DNA of 36,887 nt from Alistipes sp. Its GTDB lineage: Bacteria > Bacteroidota > Bacteroidia > Bacteroidales > Rikenellaceae. The stretch is taken from assembly GCA_017937805.1 (NCBI GenBank), contig JAGBCX010000004.1, forward strand, positions 1 to 36,887, in the 5' to 3' direction. Every line of letters begins with the position of its first letter. Position 1 is the stretch's first letter. Shown here piece by piece: positions 1-9,000 of this stretch. The notes under the pieces are model-generated. The model had not been told where the DNA came from and did no database searches. It saw nothing but the letters and a program-made list of their open reading frames with translations. The position numbers and the translations under genes are program-made.

Positions 1-15
1 CTTAATTCTTAATTT
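1..15. repeat. Short heptanucleotide repeat (CTTAATT x2) at window edge
   Basis: Two copies of CTTAATT followed by TAGCC. This is the same unit, in the same orientation, as the arrays before the zapA operon and rpsO. It is cut by the window edge, so its full length is unknown. Confidence 0.5.
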
Positions 16-39
16 AGCCTCTGGCTATATATAACATAG

Positions 40-77
40 GTATATTTATCGAAAAACGATAAATATACTATTTTTTT
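40..77 (+). terminator. AT-rich intrinsic terminator-like palindrome
   Basis: Perfect 12-bp arms (GTATATTTATCG at 40-51 and CGATAAATATAC at 57-68) enclose a loop of five A, followed by a seven-T run at 71-77. This fits a terminator for a gene left of the window. Because it is a perfect palindrome upstream of a promoter, a protein-binding site is the alternative. Confidence 0.55.
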
Positions 78-93
78 GCACTATCTTGTAAAA

Positions 94-126
94 TTTTCAG
101 TACCTTTTATTGCATAGTACTGAAAA
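94..126. promoter_or_regulatory. Operator-like inverted repeat over the promoter of the receptor/PadR cluster
   Basis: Perfect 10-bp inverted repeat TTTTCAGTAC-N13-GTACTGAAAA, centred near 110. It overlaps the -33 region and spacer of the promoter at 109-140. A padR gene lies in the same gene cluster and PadR proteins usually bind dyads at their own promoters, so autoregulation is a reasonable inference. Confidence 0.45.
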
Positions 127-140
127 ATGCATTATATTTG
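109..140 (+). promoter_or_regulatory. Bacteroidetes-type promoter of the receptor cluster
   Basis: The -7 box TATATTTG at 133-140 fully matches TAnnTTTG. An ATTG at 109-112 (3 of 4 bases of TTTG) stands 20 bp upstream. Transcription would start near 145, leaving a leader of about 25 nt before the ATG at 170. Confidence 0.6.
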
Positions 141-169
141 CGATAACAAAGAACTAAATAACAGGAATA

Positions 170-2608
170 ATGGGCAAGTATTTTTTAACATTTGTGTTGT
201 TATTGGCAACAACAGCACTGTCGGCAAAGACCACCCTATTGGGAAAGGTGGTCGATGCGACCTCGCGCAAGGAGGTGGGTTATGCCACAGTCGCACTCTT
301 GCGCGACACCACGATTGTCACCGCTATTGCAGCTCGCGCCGATGGCTCGTTTTCGCTCGAAACCGAGCAAGCGGGCAAGATGACTTTGGAGGTGTCATCT
401 GTGGGCTACAACACTAACAAACAGCAGGTCGAGGTATCGGGCAAGCGTATAGATTTAGGCGAGATAGCCATCACGGAGGGCGTTGCGGTAGATGCGGTAA
501 ATATCACCGTTCAGAAACCTATCGTTACGGCTGATGCGGAGAAGTTGACCTACTCGGTGGAAGACGACCCTGAGGCTTCGACAAGTACGCTCGAAGATAT
601 TATCCGCAAAGTGCCTCAGCTCTCGCTCGATGCCAGCGGAAATGTGCTGATGAATGGACAGAGCGACTACAAGATTCTTGTGAATGGTCATACTTCTTCA
701 TCGATGTCGCGCAACTTTGCAGATATAATCAAGAGTATGCCAGCATCGTCAATCAAGCGCATCGAGGTGGTTACAAACCCTTCGATGAAGTACGATGCAG
801 AGGGCGTGGGAGGTGTTTTAAATATCATCACTACAAAGGCAAAGTTCGATGGCTACAATGGTCGTGTAAATCTCGCCGCTGGCAATTGGTTTAACAAGAA
901 TTTCAATACGAACAATTCGGCACAATTTACGGTGCAGACCGAGAAGTTGTCACTTTCGACCTCGCTCTACTACTCGCAGGCGTGGGCTAATCGCGATATC
1001 GTGGGTACACAGAGCAACCACTTCGAGAATTTGGTTGATGGCACAGGCTATCGCTATATGAATGCCGATGGCAACTACGGCTACGACTACTATTCGCTCT
1101 ATGGCGATGTAAATGCAAGTTATCAGATTGACTCGGTAAACCTCGTTACCGCCGAGGTCGGCGTTTGGGGCGGCAAGCAGAAGAGTGAGGTAAGAGCCAA
1201 ATACGACTACTTCGACAGTAACAAGGCGTTGCTATATGGCTACAACTCGCCACAGACCAACACGCACGATTGGTTTGGCGTAGATGCAACGGTAAGTTAC
1301 CAGCACTCATTCAAGGGCGAGGGGCATACACTGACCGTATCGGATAATATCTCGATTATTCCGCCACAGGAGCAGATGCAGTTGCAACTCTACAATCCGT
1401 ACGGTAGCGATATCACTGCATCGAAGATATGGACAGACAAACGGGTAAATATGGTAAATAATGTGGCGCAGATTGACTATATCAACCCTATAAACAAGCA
1501 CCACACCATTGAGGCAGGTGCAAAGCACTCGTACGACAATACGCTGACAACTACACTCCAAACAAATAGCGATGCGACAGATGCTATACTCGGCGAGTCG
1601 CAGGGTACCACTCGACTGACACGCAATATACTCGGTGTGTATGCCGGTTACGCCTACTCGATGGATAAACTTTCGGTGCGTGCAGGCGGTCGTTTAGAGG
1701 GGGCGTGGTACGCCACCGACTACCAGAGCGACAAGCGCGAGGAGTGGCAGACCTCGCTCGTAAATGTAGTACCTTACATCTCTTTGACCTACTTGCCGAA
1801 GAGAGGGCATACACTCGCCTTCTCCTACACAGAACGACTCTCGCGCCCCGGTATCTATGCGATGACGCCATTTGTGCAGGAGGGCTTGGCTGAGCGACAG
1901 TATGGAAATCCGAATCTGCGCACCGGTATTACGCACAACCTATCGCTTAAATACTCCTATTCGGACAACAAGTGGAGTGCAACGGGCGAGTTATATTCGC
2001 GCCTCTCGAACAACCTTATATCGGCATACTCATTTATAGATGATGAGGGCTTTGTGAACTCCACCTATCGCAACCACGGTCGTATGCGTGGTTATGGCGC
2101 AGGGGTATCGCTCTCCTATCGCCCATCATCGAAATTCAACCTCTCGCTCTCGGTGCGAGGTGGACACTTAGCCTACAAGTTGCCTGACGAAGGTATCAAC
2201 AGTAATGGTTGGACCTTGTCGCACAACCTCAATATGATGATTGCTTTGTGGAAGGGTGCAAGGCTTACGCTTGGAGAGTATCTCTGGCGTATGGAGCCAC
2301 AGATGGGTAGTGTTGGCACGAATTGGGTATTCGGAACGCAGGCTCGCCTTGGACAGAAGTTGCTGAAAGATAAGATGGAGATTGCTGTTGCGGTATATAA
2401 TCCACACGAACGACAATCAACCTTCAAGACAAAGTCTGACACTCCGACCTATCGTCAGTGGTCATCGAATAGCACCGTAGGTCGTTGCATACGACTCTCC
2501 GTAAGTTATAACTTCGGCAAGCAGGGGTTGTATGTCAAGCGCACAAACGCCAAGTCAGACGATGGCGGAGATAATATAGGTGGAAACTCAAAAGGAGCAA
2601 ATTTATAG
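170..2608 (+). CDS. Outer-membrane beta-barrel receptor (TonB-dependent receptor-like, OMP_b-brl_3 type)
   Basis: 812 residues. A signal peptide (MGKYFLTF..TTALSA) is followed by a carboxypeptidase-regulatory-like beta-sandwich at about 20-105 (VVDATSRKEVGYATV, then SVGYNT). A plug-like region follows at about 110-225 (ILVNGHTSSSM, RIEVVTNPSMKYDAEGVGGVLNIIT). The rest is a long barrel rich in alternating aromatic and polar strands, ending with LSVSYNFGKQ and a polar tail. This is the architecture of Bacteroidetes receptors that occur without a SusD partner; none is encoded nearby. The ATG at 170 follows an AACAGGA stretch and gives a clean signal peptide. The gene heads a same-strand cluster with PspC, PadR and DUF2807 genes, suggesting an envelope-homeostasis role. 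The ligand is unknown. Confidence 0.85.
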   Translation: MGKYFLTFVLLLATTALSAKTTLLGKVVDATSRKEVGYATVALLRDTTIVTAIAARADGSFSLETEQAGKMTLEVSSVGYNTNKQQVEVSGKRIDLGEIAITEGVAVDAVNITVQKPIVTADAEKLTYSVEDDPEASTSTLEDIIRKVPQLSLDASGNVLMNGQSDYKILVNGHTSSSMSRNFADIIKSMPASSIKRIEVVTNPSMKYDAEGVGGVLNIITTKAKFDGYNGRVNLAAGNWFNKNFNTNNSAQFTVQTEKLSLSTSLYYSQAWANRDIVGTQSNHFENLVDGTGYRYMNADGNYGYDYYSLYGDVNASYQIDSVNLVTAEVGVWGGKQKSEVRAKYDYFDSNKALLYGYNSPQTNTHDWFGVDATVSYQHSFKGEGHTLTVSDNISIIPPQEQMQLQLYNPYGSDITASKIWTDKRVNMVNNVAQIDYINPINKHHTIEAGAKHSYDNTLTTTLQTNSDATDAILGESQGTTRLTRNILGVYAGYAYSMDKLSVRAGGRLEGAWYATDYQSDKREEWQTSLVNVVPYISLTYLPKRGHTLAFSYTERLSRPGIYAMTPFVQEGLAERQYGNPNLRTGITHNLSLKYSYSDNKWSATGELYSRLSNNLISAYSFIDDEGFVNSTYRNHGRMRGYGAGVSLSYRPSSKFNLSLSVRGGHLAYKLPDEGINSNGWTLSHNLNMMIALWKGARLTLGEYLWRMEPQMGSVGTNWVFGTQARLGQKLLKDKMEIAVAVYNPHERQSTFKTKSDTPTYRQWSSNSTVGRCIRLSVSYNFGKQGLYVKRTNAKSDDGGDNIGGNSKGANL

Positions 2609-2628
2609 TAAATAATAGTAGAAAAAGT

Positions 2629-3105
2629 ATGAAAGAGGCTATCAATGCAAATATCGGGCAGCAGGTTTTCACGCTTGACCGCGATGCCTACGACCGACTG
2701 ACCATCTACCTCAACGATGTGCGCCGTCATATTACGAGCGACACCGAGGAGGTGATGAACGATATCGAAATCCGCATTGCCGAGATACTTCGCGAGGAGT
2801 TACCATCTGCGATGATGGTAGTGACACTTGCGATGGTTGAGCGAGCAATTGCCCGCATCGGCGCGCCCGAAGATTTCGAAACAGAAAACAATCAAGGTAC
2901 AACCAATAATAGAAGTAATATGAATAGTAATGTTTTGCGCCGTTCGCGCACCGACCGTTCGATTGCGGGAGTATGTGGTGGTTTAGCCAAGCACTTTGGC
3001 ATCGACTCCACAATTTTGCGTATCGTAATGCTCTGCCTGATACTCTTTGGCGGAATGTCGTTGTGGGTATATATTATTATGTGGTTGCTGATTCCGGAAG
3101 AATAA
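2629..3105 (+). CDS. PspC-domain membrane protein (short paralogue)
   Basis: 158 residues. The N-terminal half (about 1-85) is a charged helical region (AYDRLTIYLNDVRRHI, DIEIRIAEILREEL) that also occurs in the second PspC protein of this cluster. A linker rich in N and S follows, then a PspC domain at about 103-158 (RRSRTDRSIAGVCGGLAKHF, then a hydrophobic segment ending WLLIPEE). PspC proteins are inner-membrane partners in phage-shock-type envelope stress responses; here that role is inferred from the domain only. The start lies 20 bp after the receptor stop, so the two genes are probably co-transcribed. Confidence 0.85.
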   Translation: MKEAINANIGQQVFTLDRDAYDRLTIYLNDVRRHITSDTEEVMNDIEIRIAEILREELPSAMMVVTLAMVERAIARIGAPEDFETENNQGTTNNRSNMNSNVLRRSRTDRSIAGVCGGLAKHFGIDSTILRIVMLCLILFGGMSLWVYIIMWLLIPEE

Positions 3106-3109
3106 ACTC

Positions 3110-3144
3110 AATTAAGAATTAAGAATTGAGAATTAAGAATTAAA
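3110..3144. repeat. Heptanucleotide tandem repeat AATTAAG x5
   Basis: Five consecutive 7-bp units: AATTAAG, AATTAAG, AATTGAG, AATTAAG, AATTAAA. It starts 4 bp after the PspC stop, between PspC and padR. No TAnnTTTG box follows it in the plus direction. Confidence 0.85.
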
Positions 3145-3161
3145 GGGATTTTAATTTAGCC

Positions 3162-3182
3162 AATGGCTAATGGCTAACAGCT
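3162..3182. repeat. Heptanucleotide tandem repeat AATGGCT x3
   Basis: Three 7-bp units (AATGGCT, AATGGCT, AACAGCT) directly upstream of the padR ATG at 3189. Same period as the neighbouring AATTAAG array but a different unit. Confidence 0.7.
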
Positions 3183-3188
3183 AAGAAC

Positions 3189-3518
3189 ATGGAGAAGGAT
3201 AATATAAAAGTACAGATGCGCAAGGGCATAATGGAGTATTGTGTGCTTGCAATATTGGCCAATGGCGATTCGTATGCGCCGGCCATTATTACCGAGTTGA
3301 AGAGGGCAGAAATGATTGTGGTCGAGGGTACGCTCTATCCCCTGCTGACACGATTGAAGAATGCCGGTTATCTAACTTATCGTTGGGAGGAGTCCTTGCA
3401 GGGACCACCACGAAAGTACTACACCCTGACTGCCGAGGGGCGCACCTACCTCGCATCGTTAGACGAGGCGTGGGATACGCTTGTGGAGCAGATTGATAAC
3501 ATCAGAAATAAACGATAA
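3189..3518 (+). CDS. PadR family transcriptional regulator
   Basis: 109 residues, the usual size of short PadR (PF03551) winged-helix repressors. The N-terminal winged helix shows the family pattern: KGIMEYCVLAIL, YAPAIITEL, VEGTLYPLLTRLKNAGYL, then the wing with GPPRKYYTLTAEGR. A C-terminal dimerisation helix follows at about 90-109. It lies between the first PspC gene and the DUF2807 gene, with 12 bp to the next start. PadR genes beside PspC and DUF2807 genes are a common Bacteroidetes arrangement. It probably controls this cluster, and the palindrome at 94-126 is a candidate operator. The effector is unknown. Confidence 0.9.
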   Translation: MEKDNIKVQMRKGIMEYCVLAILANGDSYAPAIITELKRAEMIVVEGTLYPLLTRLKNAGYLTYRWEESLQGPPRKYYTLTAEGRTYLASLDEAWDTLVEQIDNIRNKR

Positions 3519-3530
3519 AAACTTTTGAAT

Positions 3531-4610
3531 ATGAGACAGAAAATTTTAGCTGCTGCAATATCTGCATTGTTAGTAGTGAGCAGTGCCTCCGCCTTTACTA
3601 TCAAAGATGGAGAGGGTAACAAAGTGAAAATATCGCCTCTTGGGATTAAGGTTGAGGCAAGTAGTGGAGAAAAGGTCAGCATATCACCTTTGGGCGTGAA
3701 AGCCAAAGATGGCAATGGAGCCAAAGTGAGTGTATCTCCTGCAGGCGTGAAAGCCAAAGATGGCGAAGGCGCAAGTGTTAGCGTAAATGTTGCAGGTGTT
3801 GATGTTGCTACCGATGGCGAAGCAAATACCAAGACCGGTATTGTACTTGCCAACGAGCACAAGATTGTAATGGAGGCTCGCCGTTCAGCGATGGACTTCA
3901 ACGAGATAGAGGTGTCGAAGGCCATTCGCCTTATTGTCGAGGAGCGCACTACGGGCAATATCATCGTTCGCGCACCGCAGTCGGTTATTCCGTATGTGTC
4001 GCTCAAAGTCAAAGACGGCACACTCTACGCCACCCTACTTTCAGGTACGCCCGTATCGCGCCGTTCTAACCTTTTGGCAGAGGTCTATGTGCCTTACAAC
4101 GGCAAGATAAACGAAATTACGACATCTGCGGCTGCCCGCGTGATTGTCAAGCCGACAATCTCGTGCGAGGAGTTAGATTTGGAGGCAACTTCCGCCTCGG
4201 TGATTGAGGTTACAGCAGCGGCAAAGGAGGTTTCGATAGATGCTTCGGGTGCTTCGACAATTAAGGCAGTGTTGACAGCCGATGACCTCGATATCGACCT
4301 CTCAGGGGCTTCGGTGGCAACAATTACAGGCCAAGTAAAAGATGCCGAGATAGACTTATCGGGAGCATCGACCTTGCGTGCCGAGAAGTTGCGCACTGCA
4401 ACCCTCGACCTCGAATGTTCGGGAGCATCGAAGGCTTCGGCAATCGGCGTTCAATGCACCGCCCAAGCAAGCGGAGCATCGGCAATAAATGTGGAGTGTC
4501 TGCAACTGCTTAATGCCTCGGCATCGGGCGCATCGTCAATCATTTATAGTGGTGATTGTCAAGTAAATATAATCTCCAACACTGGAGCAAGTTCAATTCG
4601 TAAAAAGTAG
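3531..4610 (+). CDS. DUF2807 (head-GIN) secreted or periplasmic protein
   Basis: 359 residues from the ATG at 3531; a TTG two codons upstream is less likely. A signal peptide (MRQKILAAAI..ASA) precedes four degenerate repeats of about 17 residues with the core KVSxSPxGVKAKDG. From about residue 105 a DUF2807 beta-helix-like domain follows, with recurring short patterns such as IDASGAS, IDLSGAS and LECSGAS at about 20-residue spacing. Such domains form right-handed beta-helices outside the cytoplasmic membrane. It sits 12 bp after padR and 11 bp before the second PspC gene, so it is very probably in the same operon. The molecular function is not established. Confidence 0.8.
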   Translation: MRQKILAAAISALLVVSSASAFTIKDGEGNKVKISPLGIKVEASSGEKVSISPLGVKAKDGNGAKVSVSPAGVKAKDGEGASVSVNVAGVDVATDGEANTKTGIVLANEHKIVMEARRSAMDFNEIEVSKAIRLIVEERTTGNIIVRAPQSVIPYVSLKVKDGTLYATLLSGTPVSRRSNLLAEVYVPYNGKINEITTSAAARVIVKPTISCEELDLEATSASVIEVTAAAKEVSIDASGASTIKAVLTADDLDIDLSGASVATITGQVKDAEIDLSGASTLRAEKLRTATLDLECSGASKASAIGVQCTAQASGASAINVECLQLLNASASGASSIIYSGDCQVNIISNTGASSIRKK

Positions 4611-4621
4611 GAGGAACAGAT

Positions 4622-5815
4622 ATGAACGAGATTAAAAAATGCAGTATTTCGGGTGTTGGTTTCACCTTTGAAAAGGCGGCATACGACCGTCTGAATAACT
4701 ACCTTGCATCGCTTAAAGAGGCGTACAAAAATAGCCCCGACAGCGAGGAGATTTTGGCGGATATCGAGGCTCGTATTGCCGAGTTGATACTCTCGGCACA
4801 GAGCGATGCGCAGTGCGTAGTAACACTGCCGATTATTGAGAATATAATCGAGCAACTCGGCTCGCCGGAGGCTATTTCGGGCGAGGAGGAGAAGGCGGGC
4901 AATAGCAGCGAGAGCCGTATTCCGCGCCGCCTCTACCGCTACCTCGAAAATGCAAAGTTGGGCGGTGTCTGCGCAGGTTTGGCAAAACATTTCGGCGTTG
5001 ATGCAGTGTGGATTCGATTGGCTATGGCATCACCACTTATTCTTGTAGTGATTGGCGCACCATTCCTCCATTGGTTGTCCACACTCGGTGGCAATCTCTG
5101 CGCTGTCTTTTTTATAACCTACCTTATCTTGTGGTTTGCCATTCCAGAGGCAAAGTCGGCTCGTCAGAAACTCGAAGCTGAGGGTAAGCCTATCTCTGCC
5201 AGCACCATCGCCAACCGCCAAGGAGCAACGCAGGAGGAGCAGGCGAAGTCGAGTGTAGCTTCGGTAGTAACAACTTTTGGTCGCTTTATGGTGATTGTGA
5301 TGAAGGTGTTGCTCGGACTCTTGCTATTCCCTGTCACATTTGTCGTATTTTTCCTACTGCTTTCGCTCGTTGTTATTACGGCAGGTGTAAGCGAACTGTT
5401 TATAGTCGATATAGGCAACTTCGCAGGAGTGATTGATGCTGCAAATGAGGTTGGTGTACCATTGATGGCTTTTGCGTTACTGCTAATCTTGGTCCCTGCA
5501 ATCTATATCGGCTACCTATTTATCACTCTGCTGATAAACAGAAAGCCTCGTTGGTGGGTGCTTCTCGTAACAATTTTGATGTGGTTACTTGTCCTTATCG
5601 GAACAATATTCGCAGGTATCGACTATGCCGAAGAGCGTTCGTTTGCATCGTTCTCTTCGGATAGCGAGGTGGAGCGCATAATGAAGAGGTCTGATGACAA
5701 AAACGACCTATCCCGAAAGATTATGGAGGAATTGAACGAGGAGTTAGATGACGAGGAGAAGGCTCTAATCCAACAACTCTTGAACGATAAAAACGCGACA
5801 TTCATAGATAAATAG
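4622..5815 (+). CDS. PspC-domain membrane protein (long paralogue)
   Basis: 397 residues. The N-terminal helical region (AYDRLNNYLASLKEAYKN, DIEARIAELI) is clearly related to the N-terminus of the shorter PspC protein upstream. The PspC domain follows at about 100-180 (RRLYRYLENAKLGGVCAGLA, IRLAMASPLILV, LILWFAIPE). Two further hydrophobic blocks lie at about 220-265 and 280-345. The C-terminal tail is acidic and charged (EELNEELDDEEKALIQQL). The start has an unusually good Shine-Dalgarno (AGGAGGAA) overlapping the upstream stop codon, which suggests translation at a set level relative to the DUF2807 gene. Last gene of the cluster. Confidence 0.85.
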   Translation: MNEIKKCSISGVGFTFEKAAYDRLNNYLASLKEAYKNSPDSEEILADIEARIAELILSAQSDAQCVVTLPIIENIIEQLGSPEAISGEEEKAGNSSESRIPRRLYRYLENAKLGGVCAGLAKHFGVDAVWIRLAMASPLILVVIGAPFLHWLSTLGGNLCAVFFITYLILWFAIPEAKSARQKLEAEGKPISASTIANRQGATQEEQAKSSVASVVTTFGRFMVIVMKVLLGLLLFPVTFVVFFLLLSLVVITAGVSELFIVDIGNFAGVIDAANEVGVPLMAFALLLILVPAIYIGYLFITLLINRKPRWWVLLVTILMWLLVLIGTIFAGIDYAEERSFASFSSDSEVERIMKRSDDKNDLSRKIMEELNEELDDEEKALIQQLLNDKNATFIDK

Positions 5816-5844
5816 AACACCATAGACCTTATCGGTAGGAAAAG

Positions 5845-5878
5845 TGGGAGTGTCTAACAAGTTTTTTAGACACTCCCA
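5845..5878. terminator. Intrinsic terminator (13-bp stem), copy 1 of a shared hairpin
   Basis: Arms TGGGAGTGTCTAA (5845-5857) and TTAGACACTCCCA (5866-5878), followed by TTTTC. It ends the PspC operon and faces the convergent nifJ gene. The core arms and the CAAG loop recur in the hairpin at 29831-29888. Confidence 0.85.
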
Positions 5879-5950
5879 TTTTCACTTATTCAAAAATCGG
5901 AGATGATTAGGTTGTTTTTGTGCAAGGCATACAAAAAAGCAAAAATTGAA

Positions 5951-6057
5951 TTTTAAGGGTGCAGTTGCAACGCCGTCAATAAAAATGAGATGGGCGCATA
6001 CTTGGCGTATGTAACCATCTCATTTTTTGAAGACAAGGAAGCAGATGCCCCTTAAAA
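5951..6057. terminator. Nested hairpins in the nifJ 3' region (bidirectional terminator or structured RNA)
   Basis: An inner perfect 13-bp stem AAAAATGAGATGG (5981-5993) / CCATCTCATTTTT (6015-6027) is capped by a second small stem CATAC/GTATG (5997-6001 / 6007-6011). An outer, imperfect 15-bp stem pairs 5951-5968 with 6041-6057 (TTTTAAGGG / CCCTTAAAA plus GCA and TGC blocks). T runs on both strands fit termination of nifJ and of read-through from the left. Confidence 0.65.
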
Positions 6058-6064
6058 ACAATTT

Positions 6065-9000
6065 TTAGAACTCCATCTTGCTGCGGCGTACATAACCCTC
6101 GTAACGCCAATTAGCATTCTCCTCGGCTGCCTTGTATAACTCCTCAGCCTCCTGTGGGAAGGTCTTTTGGAGCGAAGTATAGCGAACCTCCTTCAACAAG
6201 AAGTCACGGAACTTCGACCAATCAGGCTCCTTCGAGTCGAGTACAAACGGATTCTTGCCCTCCTCCTCGAGAAGTGGATTGTAGTGCCACAAGTGCCAAT
6301 AACCGCACTCAACAGCCTGCTTACCGATAGTCTGTGTGCGAGTCATACCGCCCTTGATACCGTGGTTGATACATGGAGCATAAGCTATGATGAGTGATGG
6401 TCCAGGATAAGCCTCGGCCTCCTTCAACACGTTGAAGAGTTGTGTCTGCGAAGCACCAATCGAAACCTGTGCAACATATACATAGCCATAAGTCATAGCG
6501 ATAGCACCCAAATCCTTCTTGCGGATACGCTTACCCATCGAAGCAAACTTCGCAACAGCACCTACCGGAGTAGCCTTTGATGACTGACCGCCCGTATTCG
6601 AGTAAACCTCGGTATCGATTACGAGAATGTTTACATCTTCTCCGGTTGCCAAGACATGGTCAACACCGCCGAAGCCGATATCATATCCCCAGCCGTCACC
6701 ACCGATAATCCACTGCGACTTCTTCACGAGGAAGTCCTTATGAGCGAGGATAGCCTGGCACTTGTCGCAACCGCAAGCCTCGCACAACTCGATAACTCGT
6801 GGAGCAACCTCTGCCGACTTGGCTGCGAGGTGACGAACCTCCAACCACTCCTTCAATACGGCCTTCAACTCGTCAGAGCACTTCTCGCAAGTGAGAGCCT
6901 CCTCAACAAGCGATGCCAAATTCTCTCTAATCTTCTCGTTACCGATATGCATACCAAGACCGAACTCTGCGTTATCCTCGAACAACGAGTTAGCCCATGC
7001 AGGGCCCTGTCCCTTCTCGTTGGTGCAGTATGGAGTCGAAGGTGCCGATGCCGAATAGATTGAGGTACAACCCGTAGCATTTGCCACCATCATACGCTCA
7101 CCAAACAACTGTGTAATGGTCTTGATGTATGGAGTCTCGCCACAACCAGCACATGCACCCGAGAACTCGAACAACGGCTGCATAAACTGCGAATTTTTAA
7201 CGGTCTTTTCGCGGTCGAGATTCTTGTAACCAACGGTGTGGTGCATGTAGTTCCACTTCTCCACCTCGCCCATCTGCGATGCGAGAGGTTGCATTTTGAG
7301 AGCCTTGCCCTTAGGTGCAGGACAAACATCAACACAGTTGCCACAACCTGTACAGTCGAGTGGCGAAACCTGAATACGGAACTTGTACTCCTTAGTATTT
7401 CCGATACCCTGCTTGAACTCTGTTCCCTCAGGTGCAGCAGCTGCTTGCTCCTCGGTTGCAAGGAATGGACGGATAGCTGCATGAGGGCAGACATAAGCAC
7501 ATTGGTTACATTGGATACAAGTCTCAGGATTCCACTGTGGAACATTCACTGCGATACCACGCTTCTCCCAAGCGGCAGTACCATTATCCCAAGTACCGTC
7601 CTCGCGACCATTGAATGCCGAAACAGGGAGCAAATCGCCCTTCAATGCGTTGATTGGATCAACCACATTGCGAACAAACTCAGGACGCGACATATCAACC
7701 GATGCGTGAGCCTCCTCAACAACAAGCGATGCCCACTCTGCAGGAATCTCAACCTTCTCCACTGCGGTAGCACCTGCATCAACAGCGGCATAGTTCATAT
7801 TGACAATATCCTCGCCTTTCTTGCCGTAAGACTTGTAGATAGCCTTCTTCATCTCCTCGACTGCCTTCTCAAACGGAATAACATTCGCAATCTTGAAGAA
7901 TGCCGACTGCATAATGGTATTGGTACGGCTACCCAAGCCCAACTCGGCTGCAATCTTTGTAGCGTTGATGATATAGAAGTTGATATTGTTCTTTGCAAGG
8001 AATACCTTCATGTGGGTTGGCAACGATGCGCAAGTAGCCTCTGCATCGAGTACCGAGTTGAGCAAGAACGAACCACCACGCTTCAAGCCCTTCAAAACAT
8101 CGTACTTATCGACATACGATGGTACGTGGCACGCGATAAAGTCAGGTGTTGTAACCAAGTATGGCGAAGTGATTGGCTTATCGCCGAAACGAAGGTGCGA
8201 AGAGGTGTAACCTCCCGACTTCTTCGAGTCGTACGAGAAGTATGCCTGACAATACTTGTCGGTCGAGCCACCGATAATCTTAATCGAGTTCTTATTTGCA
8301 CCAACTGTTCCGTCAGCACCCAAACCGAAGAACAACGCCTCGAAAGTACCCTCCTTTGCCATCGAAATCTCCTCGCCAACAGGCAACGAGAGATTTGTTA
8401 CATCATCTACGATACCTACGGTGAAGTGGTTCTTTGGTGTTGAAAGTGCCATATTGGCAAATACTGCCAACATCTGTGCAGGAGTGGTATCCTTCGATGA
8501 AAGGCCATAGCGACCACCGATAATCTGTGGTTGTAACTCGTGACCATAGAATGCATCTACGATATCGAGGTACAAAGGCTCACCATTTGCTCCCGGCTCC
8601 TTGGTGCGGTCGAGAACGCAGAGAGTCTTAACAGTCTTTGGCAAAACATTGAAGAGGTACTTTGCCGAGAATGGACGATAGAGGTGTACGGTTACAACGC
8701 CAACCTTCTCGCCACGCTCGTTCAAGAAATCTACGCACTCCTTCAAAGTCTCGGTTACCGAGCCCATAGCCACAACTACGCGGTCAGCATCTGCCGCTCC
8801 GTAATATACGAATGGTTTGTATTCACGACCTGTAATCTTTGAAATCTCCGCCATAGTCTCTGCTACCATATCAGGCACTGCATCGTAGAACTTATTTGCA
8901 GCCTCACGAGTCTGGAAGTAGATATCTGGGTTTTGTGCTGTACCACGGGTTACAGGCTTCTCAGGGTTGAGAGCACGCTCGCGGAACTGCTTCAATGCCT

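Noticed and set aside
127-417. 96-codon plus-strand frame at the left end
   Set aside because: It overlaps the promoter and the receptor N-terminus in another frame. The receptor signal peptide is convincing and this frame is not.
7238-8443. 401-codon plus-strand open frame inside nifJ
   Set aside because: It is the exact antisense of conserved nifJ codons, rich in Cys, Leu, Arg and His without domain structure. Long antisense frames are common opposite biased codons.
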